This document shows positions 7,572-15,245 of a DNA stretch of 18,719 bases, piece after piece. Position 1 is the first letter of the stretch. Every line of letters starts with the position of its first letter. A program made the position numbers and the translations under genes. Under the pieces are notes generated by a model that ran no database searches, was not told where the DNA came from, and saw only the letters and a program-made list of their open reading frames with translations. Source of the stretch: Spyradenecus sp045634445 (lineage in GTDB: Bacteria > Verrucomicrobiota > Kiritimatiellia > RFP12 > DVOR01); NCBI GenBank assembly GCA_045634445.1, contig JAZRAG010000054.1, positions 1-18,719 of the forward strand. Reading direction: 5' to 3'.

Positions 7572-8348
7572 ATGAATGTAGCCATTTTAGGTGCGGGAAA
7601 TATGGGAGGCGCAATCGCAAAAGGTCTTTTGCGCGGTGGTATTTCAACAGATGACCTCGTCTTAACATGTCGTTCTCCTGAAAAATATCCCCAGTGGGCA
7701 GAGCAGGGGATTCAGCTTCTTGATGATAATGTGGACGCCGTTGAAGGCGCAGATGTGGTGATTGTCGCCGTAAAACCGTGGCAAGTGGAGGATGTTTTAG
7801 AGGAAGTGGCCGATTCTCTAATGCCTGATGCCGTGGTGATTTCCGTGGCAGCAGGAGTGACTGTTGCGCAATTAGAAAAGACGCTTCCCTCTTATGTCGC
7901 AGTGCTTCGCGCGATGCCAAACACTGCTGTGGCGCAAGCAGAAGGCGTGATTGCGATTACGTCCTCTTCTGAAAACGCATTAGCAGTCGCGAGCGAACTC
8001 TTCTCGCCGCTTGGGCTTGTCGTTGAAATTGAAGAAAAGAAGATGGACGCATTGACGGCTTTGGCTGGTTGTGGCATTGCGCACGCGCTTCGTTTCTTGC
8101 GTGCTGCGCAGTGCGCAGGGGTGCAAATGGGCTTGTCTGCAGAACACAGTGCCGCGGTATTTACGCAAGTGATGGCAGGCGCTGTTGCATTGATGAAGAC
8201 GCCTGGCGCTACTGCAGAGGCTGAGATTGACCGCATTTGTACGCCTGGAGGGTTGACTATTCGTGGGTTAAATGCGTTGGAACAGGCGGGATTTTCTGCC
8301 GCAGTCATTCAAGGTTTGATGGCTTCGTTGCCGAAGGAGACGAAATGA
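7572..8348 (+). CDS. proC: Pyrroline-5-carboxylate reductase
   Basis: Catalyses the last step of proline synthesis, NAD(P)H-dependent reduction of pyrroline-5-carboxylate. The 258 residues are normal for the family. The Rossmann nucleotide-binding motif GAGNMG lies at residues 7-12, AVKPWQ follows the second beta unit, and the C-terminal dimerisation domain carries the family signature around TPGGLT (224-229) after a KTPGATAEAEIDR stretch. AAGG at about 7560-7563 gives a good ribosome-binding site. The stop overlaps the proB start as ATGA, so the two are translationally coupled. proA, needed between them in the pathway, is not in this window. Confidence 0.95.
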   Translation: MNVAILGAGNMGGAIAKGLLRGGISTDDLVLTCRSPEKYPQWAEQGIQLLDDNVDAVEGADVVIVAVKPWQVEDVLEEVADSLMPDAVVISVAAGVTVAQLEKTLPSYVAVLRAMPNTAVAQAEGVIAITSSSENALAVASELFSPLGLVVEIEEKKMDALTALAGCGIAHALRFLRAAQCAGVQMGLSAEHSAAVFTQVMAGAVALMKTPGATAEAEIDRICTPGGLTIRGLNALEQAGFSAAVIQGLMASLPKETK

Positions 8349-9124
8349 GGATTATTGTTAAAATTGGGTCCAACGTCATTACGCGTGCAGACGGGCGCTT
8401 GAGTTTGGCGCGCATGGCTGCATTGGCAGATGAAGTAACCGCGCTTCATGAACAGGGGCACCAAGTGGTGTTGGTCACTTCTGGCGCGGTAGCTGCAGGA
8501 AAAGCGCAAGTTTCGCTCCCTAAAACGGTTGATCCTGTAGCGCGTCGTCAGGTCTTGAGCTCTGTGGGGCAAACGGTATTGATTGATACGTATCGCACGC
8601 TTTTTGCCGCAAATGGGTTGAATATTGGCCAAATTTTGGTTACAAAGAATGACTTTTCGTCTGCAGAGCATGCCACAAATATGCGTCAGTGCTTGCATGC
8701 GCTCTTCGCCTACGGTATTTTGCCTGTGGTGAATGAAAATGACACGGTGAGCGTGGAGTCGTTGATGTTCACGGATAACGATGAACTTGCTGGCCTGCTT
8801 GCCACACTGTTGGATGCAGATCAGCTCATCATTCTTTCGTCGGTGGATGGCCTTTATACGGGTGATCCCTCTTCTCCGAATGCAAAGTTGATTCGTGAAG
8901 TGGCGCCAGGAGAGGATTGGACGCACTGTGTTGCCGGCGTTAAAACTTCGTCTGGACGCGGCGGTATGGGCACAAAGCTTGCTGTAGCAGGACGCGTTGC
9001 AGCGGCTGGTGTGGCAGTAACGCTTGTGAATGGCTTGCGTGCTGGAGCTTTGACTGCTGCTGTGGCGCATGATGAATCGGTGCCAATGACGTCCTTTTTG
9101 CCCAATAAAAAGGGTGATAAGTAA
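8345..9124 (+). CDS. proB: Glutamate 5-kinase, short form without PUA domain
   Basis: Phosphorylates glutamate to gamma-glutamyl phosphate, the committed and normally proline-inhibited step of proline synthesis. The 259 residues cover only the amino-acid-kinase domain: VKIGSNV with Lys6 at the phosphate site, VTSGAVAAG, NEND at 130-133 for glutamate binding, SSVDGLYTGDP, and the RGGMGTK loop. The C-terminal PUA domain of E. coli ProB (367 residues) is absent; short forms are known and are functional kinases. The ATG at 8345 overlaps the proC stop. Upstream in-frame codons lie within proC and are not used. Feedback inhibition through the kinase domain is plausible but not readable here. Confidence 0.95.
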   Translation: MRIIVKIGSNVITRADGRLSLARMAALADEVTALHEQGHQVVLVTSGAVAAGKAQVSLPKTVDPVARRQVLSSVGQTVLIDTYRTLFAANGLNIGQILVTKNDFSSAEHATNMRQCLHALFAYGILPVVNENDTVSVESLMFTDNDELAGLLATLLDADQLIILSSVDGLYTGDPSSPNAKLIREVAPGEDWTHCVAGVKTSSGRGGMGTKLAVAGRVAAAGVAVTLVNGLRAGALTAAVAHDESVPMTSFLPNKKGDK

Positions 9125-9142
9125 ATCCACTTATGGTATGAT
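9114..9142 (+). promoter_or_regulatory. Promoter directly upstream of the 47-aa prepilin
   Basis: Extended -10 TGgTATGAT (hexamer 9137-9142), with a 4/6 match to the -35 consensus (GTGATA, 9114-9119) at 17 bp overlapping the end of proB. The start site 7 nt downstream coincides with the GTG at 9149, predicting a leaderless message. Confidence 0.55.
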
Positions 9143-9148
9143 ATTCAC

Positions 9149-9292
9149 GTGAAAAGAGGGCAAACGTTGGTGGAATATGTGATTGTGCTGGTGTTATTAA
9201 TGGCAGCAGCAACGGCGGCAGGGTTTATTGTCCGCGCATTGAATCGCCAACATGAGCGCACGAAGATGGTTCTGGGATCGCATTATCCCTAA
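9149..9292 (+). CDS. Very small Flp-type prepilin (47 aa, GTG start)
   Basis: A 47-residue reading frame that opens with MKRGQTLVEYVIVLVLL (GTG read as Met). It has a basic leader, the class III prepilin-peptidase site after Gly4, Glu5 and Tyr6 of the mature protein as in Flp pilins, and one hydrophobic helix. It closely parallels the N-terminus of the 78-residue pilin gene that follows after 15 nt. No Shine-Dalgarno precedes GTG 9149, but a -10 box ends 6 nt before it, consistent with leaderless translation. Later start codons would remove the processing motif. The mature form of about 43 residues is at the short end for Flp pilins, with only about 15 residues beyond the helix. It could be a minor or initiator pilin. 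Confidence 0.7.
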   Translation: MKRGQTLVEYVIVLVLLMAAATAAGFIVRALNRQHERTKMVLGSHYP

Positions 9293-9307
9293 AGAGAGGA
9301 AGAAGAA

Positions 9308-9544
9308 ATGAAGTTGAAGTCTCGCAAAGGTCAGACAATGGTGGAATACATCATTATTGTGGTGTTGATTGCAATCACGTTGTTGACCTTGGTTGGTTTC
9401 TTTGGCAAGGCTATCGCAAAGAAGTTCTCTGGTGCTACAAGTGCGATTGACGAAGATGTCGGCTCTGAAGCACAGGATGCCTATAATGACTTGGGCGATG
9501 GCGCAGAAACGCTCAAGCGTTTGGATGAAACGGGTAATTATTAA
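9308..9544 (+). CDS. Flp-type major prepilin
   Basis: A 78-residue prepilin. Leader MKLKSRKG with predicted cleavage between Gly8 and Gln9, mature QTMVEY with Glu at +5 and Tyr at +6 (the Flp signature), a hydrophobic helix of about 22 residues, then an acidic soluble tail (about 50-78) rich in Asp and Glu. GAGG at about 9296-9299 gives a proper ribosome-binding site with 8-nt spacing, unlike its upstream neighbour. Assembly would need a TadA/B/C motor and an FppA/TadV-like peptidase, none of which lies in this window. Possible major subunit, because a stable hairpin directly follows the gene. Confidence 0.85.
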   Translation: MKLKSRKGQTMVEYIIIVVLIAITLLTLVGFFGKAIAKKFSGATSAIDEDVGSEAQDAYNDLGDGAETLKRLDETGNY

Positions 9545-9555
9545 TCTGTTTGGAG

Positions 9556-9583
9556 GCGGGATGTGCGGTATGGCACGTCCCGC
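9556..9583 (+). other. Stem-loop between the pilin and the TadE-like gene
   Basis: An 11-bp stem (9556-9566 pairing 9573-9583, one G-U pair) with a 6-nt loop GGTATG, starting 11 nt after the pilin stop. No U-tract follows (TCTTAAAC), so it is a poor terminator. A 3' stabiliser or processing element protecting the pilin message is more likely. Confidence 0.7.
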
Positions 9584-9594
9584 TCTTAAACGTT

Positions 9595-10125
9595 ATGCGC
9601 GCGAAACGCGGTCAAGCAATTGTAGAAACTTTAGTGGTGCTGCTTGTGATGCTAGCAGCATTTCTTTTCTTTTTTGACTTTGCTTACGGCGTGGTGGTGC
9701 AGTTACACCTAAACAATGCAGCGGCGCGTGTGGCGCGTGCAGATGCGGTGGGGTTCAATTCATTTCACCGTCTTAAGGCGGCGCGCGTGGCGATGTTGCC
9801 AGTATCTGGGCGTCGAGAAGTGCCAGAGGAGAATCGCGTGGTTCCTGGCATTGAGGGTGAATTGGGGCTTGTGCGTACTTTGATGCAGTGTGAGGATGAA
9901 TTGGAGGTGCGCGGGGTGCTCTTTTATGAACGTTGGCACCACTTGCATCACTCAGTGAAGCGAAAGAATAATCGTACGGAAACGAATGTAACGTTTCAGA
10001 TGCCGCTTTCGATACCATCGCGTTTTGCAGCGCTCTTTGGGGCGCGTGATTTGGCAACGGATACGCGAAAGCTTTCGGCTCAGTGGGCGATTGAAGACCA
10101 CGCTTCGTACTATCTTGGGGATTGA
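9595..10125 (+). CDS. TadE-like pseudopilin
   Basis: A 176-residue protein whose N-terminus MRAKRGQAIVET matches the TadE pattern: basic leader, cleavage after Gly6, mature Gln-Ala-Ile-Val-Glu with Glu at +5, then a hydrophobic helix to about residue 32 and a soluble domain. TadE proteins are minor pseudopilins of Tad pilus systems. ATG 9595 is chosen because it places the processing site correctly, yet it has no Shine-Dalgarno. An in-frame TTG at 9550 would add 15 odd residues, and the only good ribosome-binding site (GGAGG 9552-9556) points to an ATG at 9561 in another frame. The soluble part has no recognised domain. The next gene starts 2 nt after its stop. Confidence 0.75.
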   Translation: MRAKRGQAIVETLVVLLVMLAAFLFFFDFAYGVVVQLHLNNAAARVARADAVGFNSFHRLKAARVAMLPVSGRREVPEENRVVPGIEGELGLVRTLMQCEDELEVRGVLFYERWHHLHHSVKRKNNRTETNVTFQMPLSIPSRFAALFGARDLATDTRKLSAQWAIEDHASYYLGD

Positions 10126-10127
10126 TT

Positions 10128-11543
10128 GTGAGTGTCGTTGTGTCAATAAAGGATGCTATTGCTGCCATTCAGCGGTGTTGGACAAAGCGATCTGCACGTT
10201 GTGGGCAGGCAATTATGCTATTGCTAGCAATGTTGATGGCGATGGCTGCGTTGGCGTTTTGGATGTTAGATACGCATTATGCGGTATTGGCGCGTCTTCG
10301 TGCGCAAGATACAGGTGACCCTGCAGCGCTTGCTGCTGCTCGATGGCAGGCTGCGGGCTTAAATCTCATTGGCGAACTCAATCTGATTCACGCGTATATG
10401 TTAGCGGATGACGTTGCTAATACTGAGGCCGCCAACGCTTTAAATGAATTGCAGAAGCGAATTGCATTAACAACGCAGTTTCTATCCCTTAAGGCTGCAC
10501 AGGATGTGGCTCAGATAAATGGTGCAGATCCGCTTGATCATGCGAAAGAACTCTTAGAAGAGTGTCGTCACATTATCCAGTTCCCAGATCTTTACGAGGG
10601 AGCTACAGAAGACTTCCAAGCAATGATTGACATCATTTTAAGGGAGAAAGACCTCTACATTTTTCCAATCAGCGCAACGCTCCCTGATGCGGCTACACTT
10701 CTTGGCGAACAAGATTTCTACGAGGCGATTCTCTCTTACGATTACTGTTGGTTTTATTTTGGAGCCTATAGTTTCTTAAAGAATTATCGTTCTCACCAAG
10801 ACTTTGGGGATGTAGATGAAATCAGTACGAGGTTTTTGTTTGATTTGAGTGTTGACTCTTCGGAGATTCCGCTTAAAACCTTGCGAATGACGCCTTATAA
10901 CGAGGAGAATACCACATTAACGGTTGATTTCATGAATGAACAAATGCGTGAGCTCGGTCATCCAGAAATAGCACCTGAAATTATTGATCCAGCAGCAGAG
11001 GGGCTTTCGCCAGAGTCAGCATTGATTGTGCAAGAACAAATCATTCCACAATCATGGGCAGTGTATGGCGATGAATGGGTTGAATGGACGCAAATGCGAA
11101 GAACAAATCTTCCAATTCGCTCAGATGTCCTCCCAGAGTATGATGTGTTAGGAGCCTATTCGGTGCTAAATATCATGCGAAATGGTTATCCATGGATGTC
11201 AGCTGCAAAACCGTTTGGGGCGTTAGGCGGTTATCCTCCTCGCGAAAATGATATTATCCTCGGCGGATTTGACACAGTACGCCTTGTGCCAATTGATGCG
11301 CTAGACTCGGATATTCGCCCCTTTGAATACGAATGGTTTCGTCACATCTATCTTCATGTGCGCGAATATTCGCGTAATGGAATGACATTTAACGGGTGCC
11401 GTTACTGCAAAGCGCTTGCTATTTGGGACAGAGGAACTTTTCGCACAAACGCAATTATGTGGTTAGCATTAAATGGGCATACCTGTCGCAAACGTCCAAC
11501 GGGTGGTCCTGGCGAAACGGGTGGCGCCAACTACGCACACTAA
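10128..11543 (+). CDS. TadG-like protein with long unrecognised extracytoplasmic region
   Basis: A 471-residue protein. After a basic N-terminus comes RCGQAIMLLLAMLM, the Gly-Gln opening of TadE/TadG-type membrane anchors, with one hydrophobic helix at about 28-47. There is no Glu at +5, as is usual for TadG, so processing is uncertain. Residues 50-110 are Ala/Leu-rich and helical (DPAALAAARWQAAGLNLIGEL), as in the spacer of TadG-like proteins. The remaining 360 residues are acidic and aromatic-rich, hold no von Willebrand factor A metal site that I can see, and match nothing I recognise. GTG 10128 is preferred (TGGGG 7 nt upstream); TTG 10122 overlaps the previous stop. It ends the prepilin cluster; 73 bp further lies repeat array B. 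Confidence 0.65.
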   Translation: MSVVVSIKDAIAAIQRCWTKRSARCGQAIMLLLAMLMAMAALAFWMLDTHYAVLARLRAQDTGDPAALAAARWQAAGLNLIGELNLIHAYMLADDVANTEAANALNELQKRIALTTQFLSLKAAQDVAQINGADPLDHAKELLEECRHIIQFPDLYEGATEDFQAMIDIILREKDLYIFPISATLPDAATLLGEQDFYEAILSYDYCWFYFGAYSFLKNYRSHQDFGDVDEISTRFLFDLSVDSSEIPLKTLRMTPYNEENTTLTVDFMNEQMRELGHPEIAPEIIDPAAEGLSPESALIVQEQIIPQSWAVYGDEWVEWTQMRRTNLPIRSDVLPEYDVLGAYSVLNIMRNGYPWMSAAKPFGALGGYPPRENDIILGGFDTVRLVPIDALDSDIRPFEYEWFRHIYLHVREYSRNGMTFNGCRYCKALAIWDRGTFRTNAIMWLALNGHTCRKRPTGGPGETGGANYAH

Positions 11544-11615
11544 ATAGAGTGTCAAAACAATAGCCTCAAAGTACACTCCATCAAGCCTCTCTTTTTAAGG
11601 TCATTTATAGGGTTT

Positions 11616-11703
11616 TTGAAAAGAGGTTGTTTTCAACTTCAAAAAGGCTTGTTTTGATTTTGAAAAAGGCTTGAATTCAACTTCAAAAAGGTTTGTTTTC
11701 AAA
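11616..11703. repeat. Array B: four 22-bp repeat units
   Basis: Same element as 5581-5668, in units starting at 11616, 11638, 11660 and 11682, with an A-run again 16 bp after the last core. Unit 1 forms a perfect 7-bp hairpin (TTGAAAA with TTTTCAA around GAGGTTG). Unit 2 pairs TCAAAA with TTTTGA around AGGCTTG. Unit 3 contains the palindrome TTGAATTCAA at its junction. Confidence 0.85.
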
Positions 11704-11745
11704 AAGCCCTAAAATAACCTCCTTAATTCACCCCTCTGCTCACCC

Positions 11746-11774
11746 TTGACAATGCGCCACAGACTTAGTATTCT
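11746..11774 (+). promoter_or_regulatory. Consensus sigma70-type promoter of the HIRAN gene
   Basis: TTGACA at 11746-11751 and TATTCT at 11769-11774 with the ideal 17-bp spacer; start near 11781. This is the best two-box match of the non-RNA gene promoters in the window. Confidence 0.75.
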
Positions 11775-11777
11775 CCA

Positions 11778-11800
11778 AAGTGAAAGTGGGTATATCACTT
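11778..11800. promoter_or_regulatory. Inverted repeat at the HIRAN-gene start site
   Basis: AAGTGA (11778-11783) and TCACTT (11795-11800) form a 6-bp inverted repeat with an 11-bp centre, lying exactly over the predicted transcription start. The position suits a repressor operator. A 5'-UTR hairpin is an alternative. Confidence 0.4.
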
Positions 11801-11827
11801 AAAAACTGAGAAAGCGGGGGAAATGTC

Positions 11828-13195
11828 ATGAAATGGCGATTAGTGGTATATAACAGGGGCAAAAACGCAGTATTAGAATGCTACGACGCCGGCAAATTAA
11901 CCCAAAATAAGCTCACTTCTTGGACGGACAACTATCCATATGTGGATGGCTCTATTGCCATGGACGGCATTTCTGTTCACTTCTGCCTTAAACTCTCCGC
12001 AATGAATGCCTACGGCGGGATCCCGTTTGACTCAGATGCAATTGAGATCTTAAAGCCAACATTTCCTGAGACGTTCTCGGTGCACTTCTTAGACGCGCAG
12101 CGCGATAACGCGGTTCGCAATACCCGACATACGCGTCAACCTGTTATAAAACTACCTAAACGAATGACCTTTGAGGAAATTCAACGTCAATTTAGGGAGG
12201 TTAAATGTTGGGTCTCAGATTCACGCATCCTCCTTTTGTCGTATCTTGTTTTTACACAAACTGATTGCGTCCTGTGGTATCGCCTTACTACGCCAATTCC
12301 ATCGCGTAAAAAAGCCCTTGAAATACTCGAGAAATATGGGTTGGCGCGACCATTTCATCTTGGAGGAAAGCTCCCTCTGCGCTTTTATGAAACATATAGC
12401 GCCTTTATCGATGAAATGCACTGCAAATTCGCGCCAGAAAAGCAAGAGATTCTTGCGGCCCTTGAAGACGCCCCCTTACGAATGCCTCTGCAAGAGATAA
12501 AAGTTGCCGGCGTCTTTGCGATAAAAGACAAAGAATACATACTGCGCGCGTTAAAAATTAAACAAGGGAGTTCTTACGAGCACGTCAGCATCCCCGTTAC
12601 ACTCCTTCGCGAACCCCAAAATAGCCACGACAGAAATGCAATTCGCGTTGAGGCCGAGATTGATGGTGCTGATTACAAACTCGGCTACATCCCCAAAGCT
12701 CTCGCGCAAAAACTCGCCCCAATGATGGACAAAGGCTCATCCCTAAACGCAATCATTGTTGAACAGGGCATAGAAGGCCAAGAGATTAAAATCAAGATAG
12801 CCATCCGAAAAGGCATGGAATCCTTCAAAACGCTCACCATAGACTGGGGTGAACTCGCAGGGAAATGGGAAAAAGCAGAAATCAATGCAGAAAAATGCAC
12901 CATTACCTACGTCTGTCGCAAACAATATCACTACAACAATGCCGCAAAAATGACGCTCACCTTTTCTCAAGACGAATGGGAAGAGAACATCCTGCCCATC
13001 CTAAGACGATGCGCCTTCACAGAATGGAGCACCGTCTATCGTCAAACGAAGTCAGAATACAGCAAAAATCTCTGGCGCGTAGTGGTCACAACCGAAAAAG
13101 GCGAAATGCGTAAATACGGATGTAACCGTTACCCGATAGAATGGGTTCACTGGCTCGCCTTCATTAAACCCTGCTTCCAGTACATTGCCCTCTAA
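11828..13195 (+). CDS. HIRAN-domain protein with novel flanking domains
   Basis: A 455-residue protein, soluble, with no signal peptide or membrane helix. A HIRAN domain spans about residues 226-315: VAGVFAIKDKEYI, then REPQNSHDRNAIRV (261-274) and GYIP (286-289) before LAPMMDKG, matching the family pattern L-REP-N-HD-NAI-V and GYIP. HIRAN domains bind DNA 3' ends in HLTF/Rad5 and occur in bacteria alone or fused to nucleases and helicases. Residues 1-220 and 325-455 belong to no family I know; the C-terminus contains WRVVVTTEKGEMRKYGCNRYP, a strand-rich Trp/Tyr motif. No helicase or nuclease motif is seen. ATG 11828 follows GGGGG with 7-nt spacing. The gene stands alone with its own promoter, and composition and codon use (A/C-rich) differ from the genes to its left, suggesting acquisition. 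A DNA-damage or defence role is inference only. Confidence 0.8.
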   Translation: MKWRLVVYNRGKNAVLECYDAGKLTQNKLTSWTDNYPYVDGSIAMDGISVHFCLKLSAMNAYGGIPFDSDAIEILKPTFPETFSVHFLDAQRDNAVRNTRHTRQPVIKLPKRMTFEEIQRQFREVKCWVSDSRILLLSYLVFTQTDCVLWYRLTTPIPSRKKALEILEKYGLARPFHLGGKLPLRFYETYSAFIDEMHCKFAPEKQEILAALEDAPLRMPLQEIKVAGVFAIKDKEYILRALKIKQGSSYEHVSIPVTLLREPQNSHDRNAIRVEAEIDGADYKLGYIPKALAQKLAPMMDKGSSLNAIIVEQGIEGQEIKIKIAIRKGMESFKTLTIDWGELAGKWEKAEINAEKCTITYVCRKQYHYNNAAKMTLTFSQDEWEENILPILRRCAFTEWSTVYRQTKSEYSKNLWRVVVTTEKGEMRKYGCNRYPIEWVHWLAFIKPCFQYIAL

Positions 13196-13215
13196 AATCA
13201 AAAGACACACCTTAC

Positions 13216-13254
13216 CCTCGCTTTAGCCACTACAGACAGAAGAGGCTAAAGAGG
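13216..13254 (+). terminator. Possible terminator after the HIRAN gene
   Basis: CTTTAGCC (13221-13228) pairs with GGCTAAAG (13244-13251) around a 15-nt loop, extended by CCT/AGG across a 2-nt bulge, starting about 20 nt after the stop codon. No U-run follows, so termination would be weak or Rho-assisted. Confidence 0.4.
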
Positions 13255-13568
13255 TGTTAATGCGCCATTAAGATGTGCAAAAAAACTGCCTCAATACGAC
13301 GCAGGTTGAATTTTTGCAAACGCAGAATCAGACACAAGACGCAAAAAACACCCCATTAAAAGAAAATATCTCTACAGTAAAACGAGCCCCATCAAATCGT
13401 AAAAGAATTCATCAAAAAGAGTAGAACAAGATAAAAACGCCATGTATAAAGCAACGCAGACAGACAAAATAAATCACAATAAAGCTCCAAAATACCTCTC
13501 TAAACCCCTACCTATATAATAAATAAGCGGGTAGGGGAATGAAAAAACAAGAAAAAGCGAATTTATGC

Positions 13569-13598
13569 TTGACACACCCATTAGACATTTGCTATCTT
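13569..13598 (+). promoter_or_regulatory. Promoter of the first tRNA-Thr gene
   Basis: TTGACA (13569-13574) and TATCTT (13593-13598), 18-bp spacer, with an extended TG-c before the -10. The predicted start near 13605 is 8 nt before the tRNA, and a G/C-rich stretch (GGCCCG, 13601-13606) lies around it, as at stable-RNA promoters. Confidence 0.75.
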
Positions 13599-13612
13599 AC
13601 GGCCCGTTTTGC

Positions 13613-13688
<76 letters not shown>

Positions 13689-13713
13689 TAATTTCCCGCG
13701 CAACAAAAAATAC

Positions 13714-13743
13714 TTGACTCTCGTGCAGAGGGTGTGGTATAGT
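13714..13743 (+). promoter_or_regulatory. Promoter of tRNA-Thr copy 2 and tuf
   Basis: TTGACT (13714-13719), 18-bp spacer, extended -10 TGgTATAGT (hexamer 13738-13743); start near 13750. The transcript would contain a leader of about 70 nt, tRNA-Thr and then tuf, like the E. coli tRNA-tufB operon. Confidence 0.75.
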
Positions 13744-13821
13744 TGCAGGACTTTCTAAGGATAACTGTCTACACGGCAGGTGTCCGAAGAAACGCAAAAG
13801 TGCCCGAAAGGGTGCGATTGT

Positions 13822-13897
<76 letters not shown>

Positions 13898-13944
13898 TAA
13901 CACAGGTAAACACTCAAACACTTCTGTTCACAGGAGAAGAGACA

Positions 13945-15150
<1,206 letters not shown>

Positions 15151-15174
15151 GTTCTCTTCCTGTGAACAGTGAAT

Positions 15175-15217
15175 CCCTGGGGCTGGGAATAAGCCCCGGC
15201 CCCTAGGGATCCTTTTT
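15175..15217 (+). terminator. Terminator/attenuator after tuf
   Basis: CCCTGGGGC (15175-15183) pairs with GCCCCTAGGG (15199-15208, one bulged T), followed by TTTTT at 15213-15217. A competing inner stem GGGGC/GCCCC (15179-15183 with 15193-15197) is possible. It would lower transcription into rpmG-secE-nusG relative to tuf. Confidence 0.75.
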
Positions 15218-15245
15218 ACAAGAACGAGAAGAAAGGGATAAAAAA

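Larger units (their letters stand above)
13196..13612. other. Gene-free A/C-rich intergenic region
   Basis: Within 417 bp I find no supportable gene: short frames at 13273 (28 codons) and 13442 (25 codons) have no ribosome-binding site. It holds the stem-loop at 13221-13251, an 8-bp inverted repeat CCCCTACC/GGTAGGGG (13505-13512 and 13530-13537, A/T-rich 17-nt loop), and the tRNA-Thr promoter at 13569-13598. Composition is strongly A over T and C over G on this strand. Confidence 0.6.

Noticed and set aside
9101..9120. Terminator at the end of proB (CCTTTTT/AAAAAGG)
   Set aside because: The stem is almost all A-T, lies within proB coding sequence and has no following T-run.
9550..9594. N-terminal extension of the TadE-like protein from TTG 9550
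   Set aside because: It would put 15 unrelated residues before the conserved basic leader and processing site and has no Shine-Dalgarno.
13273..13359. 28-codon basic peptide frame
   Set aside because: No ribosome-binding site or promoter, low-complexity A-rich DNA, no family resemblance.
13196..13612. Replication origin in the A-rich intergenic region at the skew change
   Set aside because: No TTATCCACA-like DnaA boxes and no dnaA, dnaN or gyr genes nearby; the skew shift alone is not enough.
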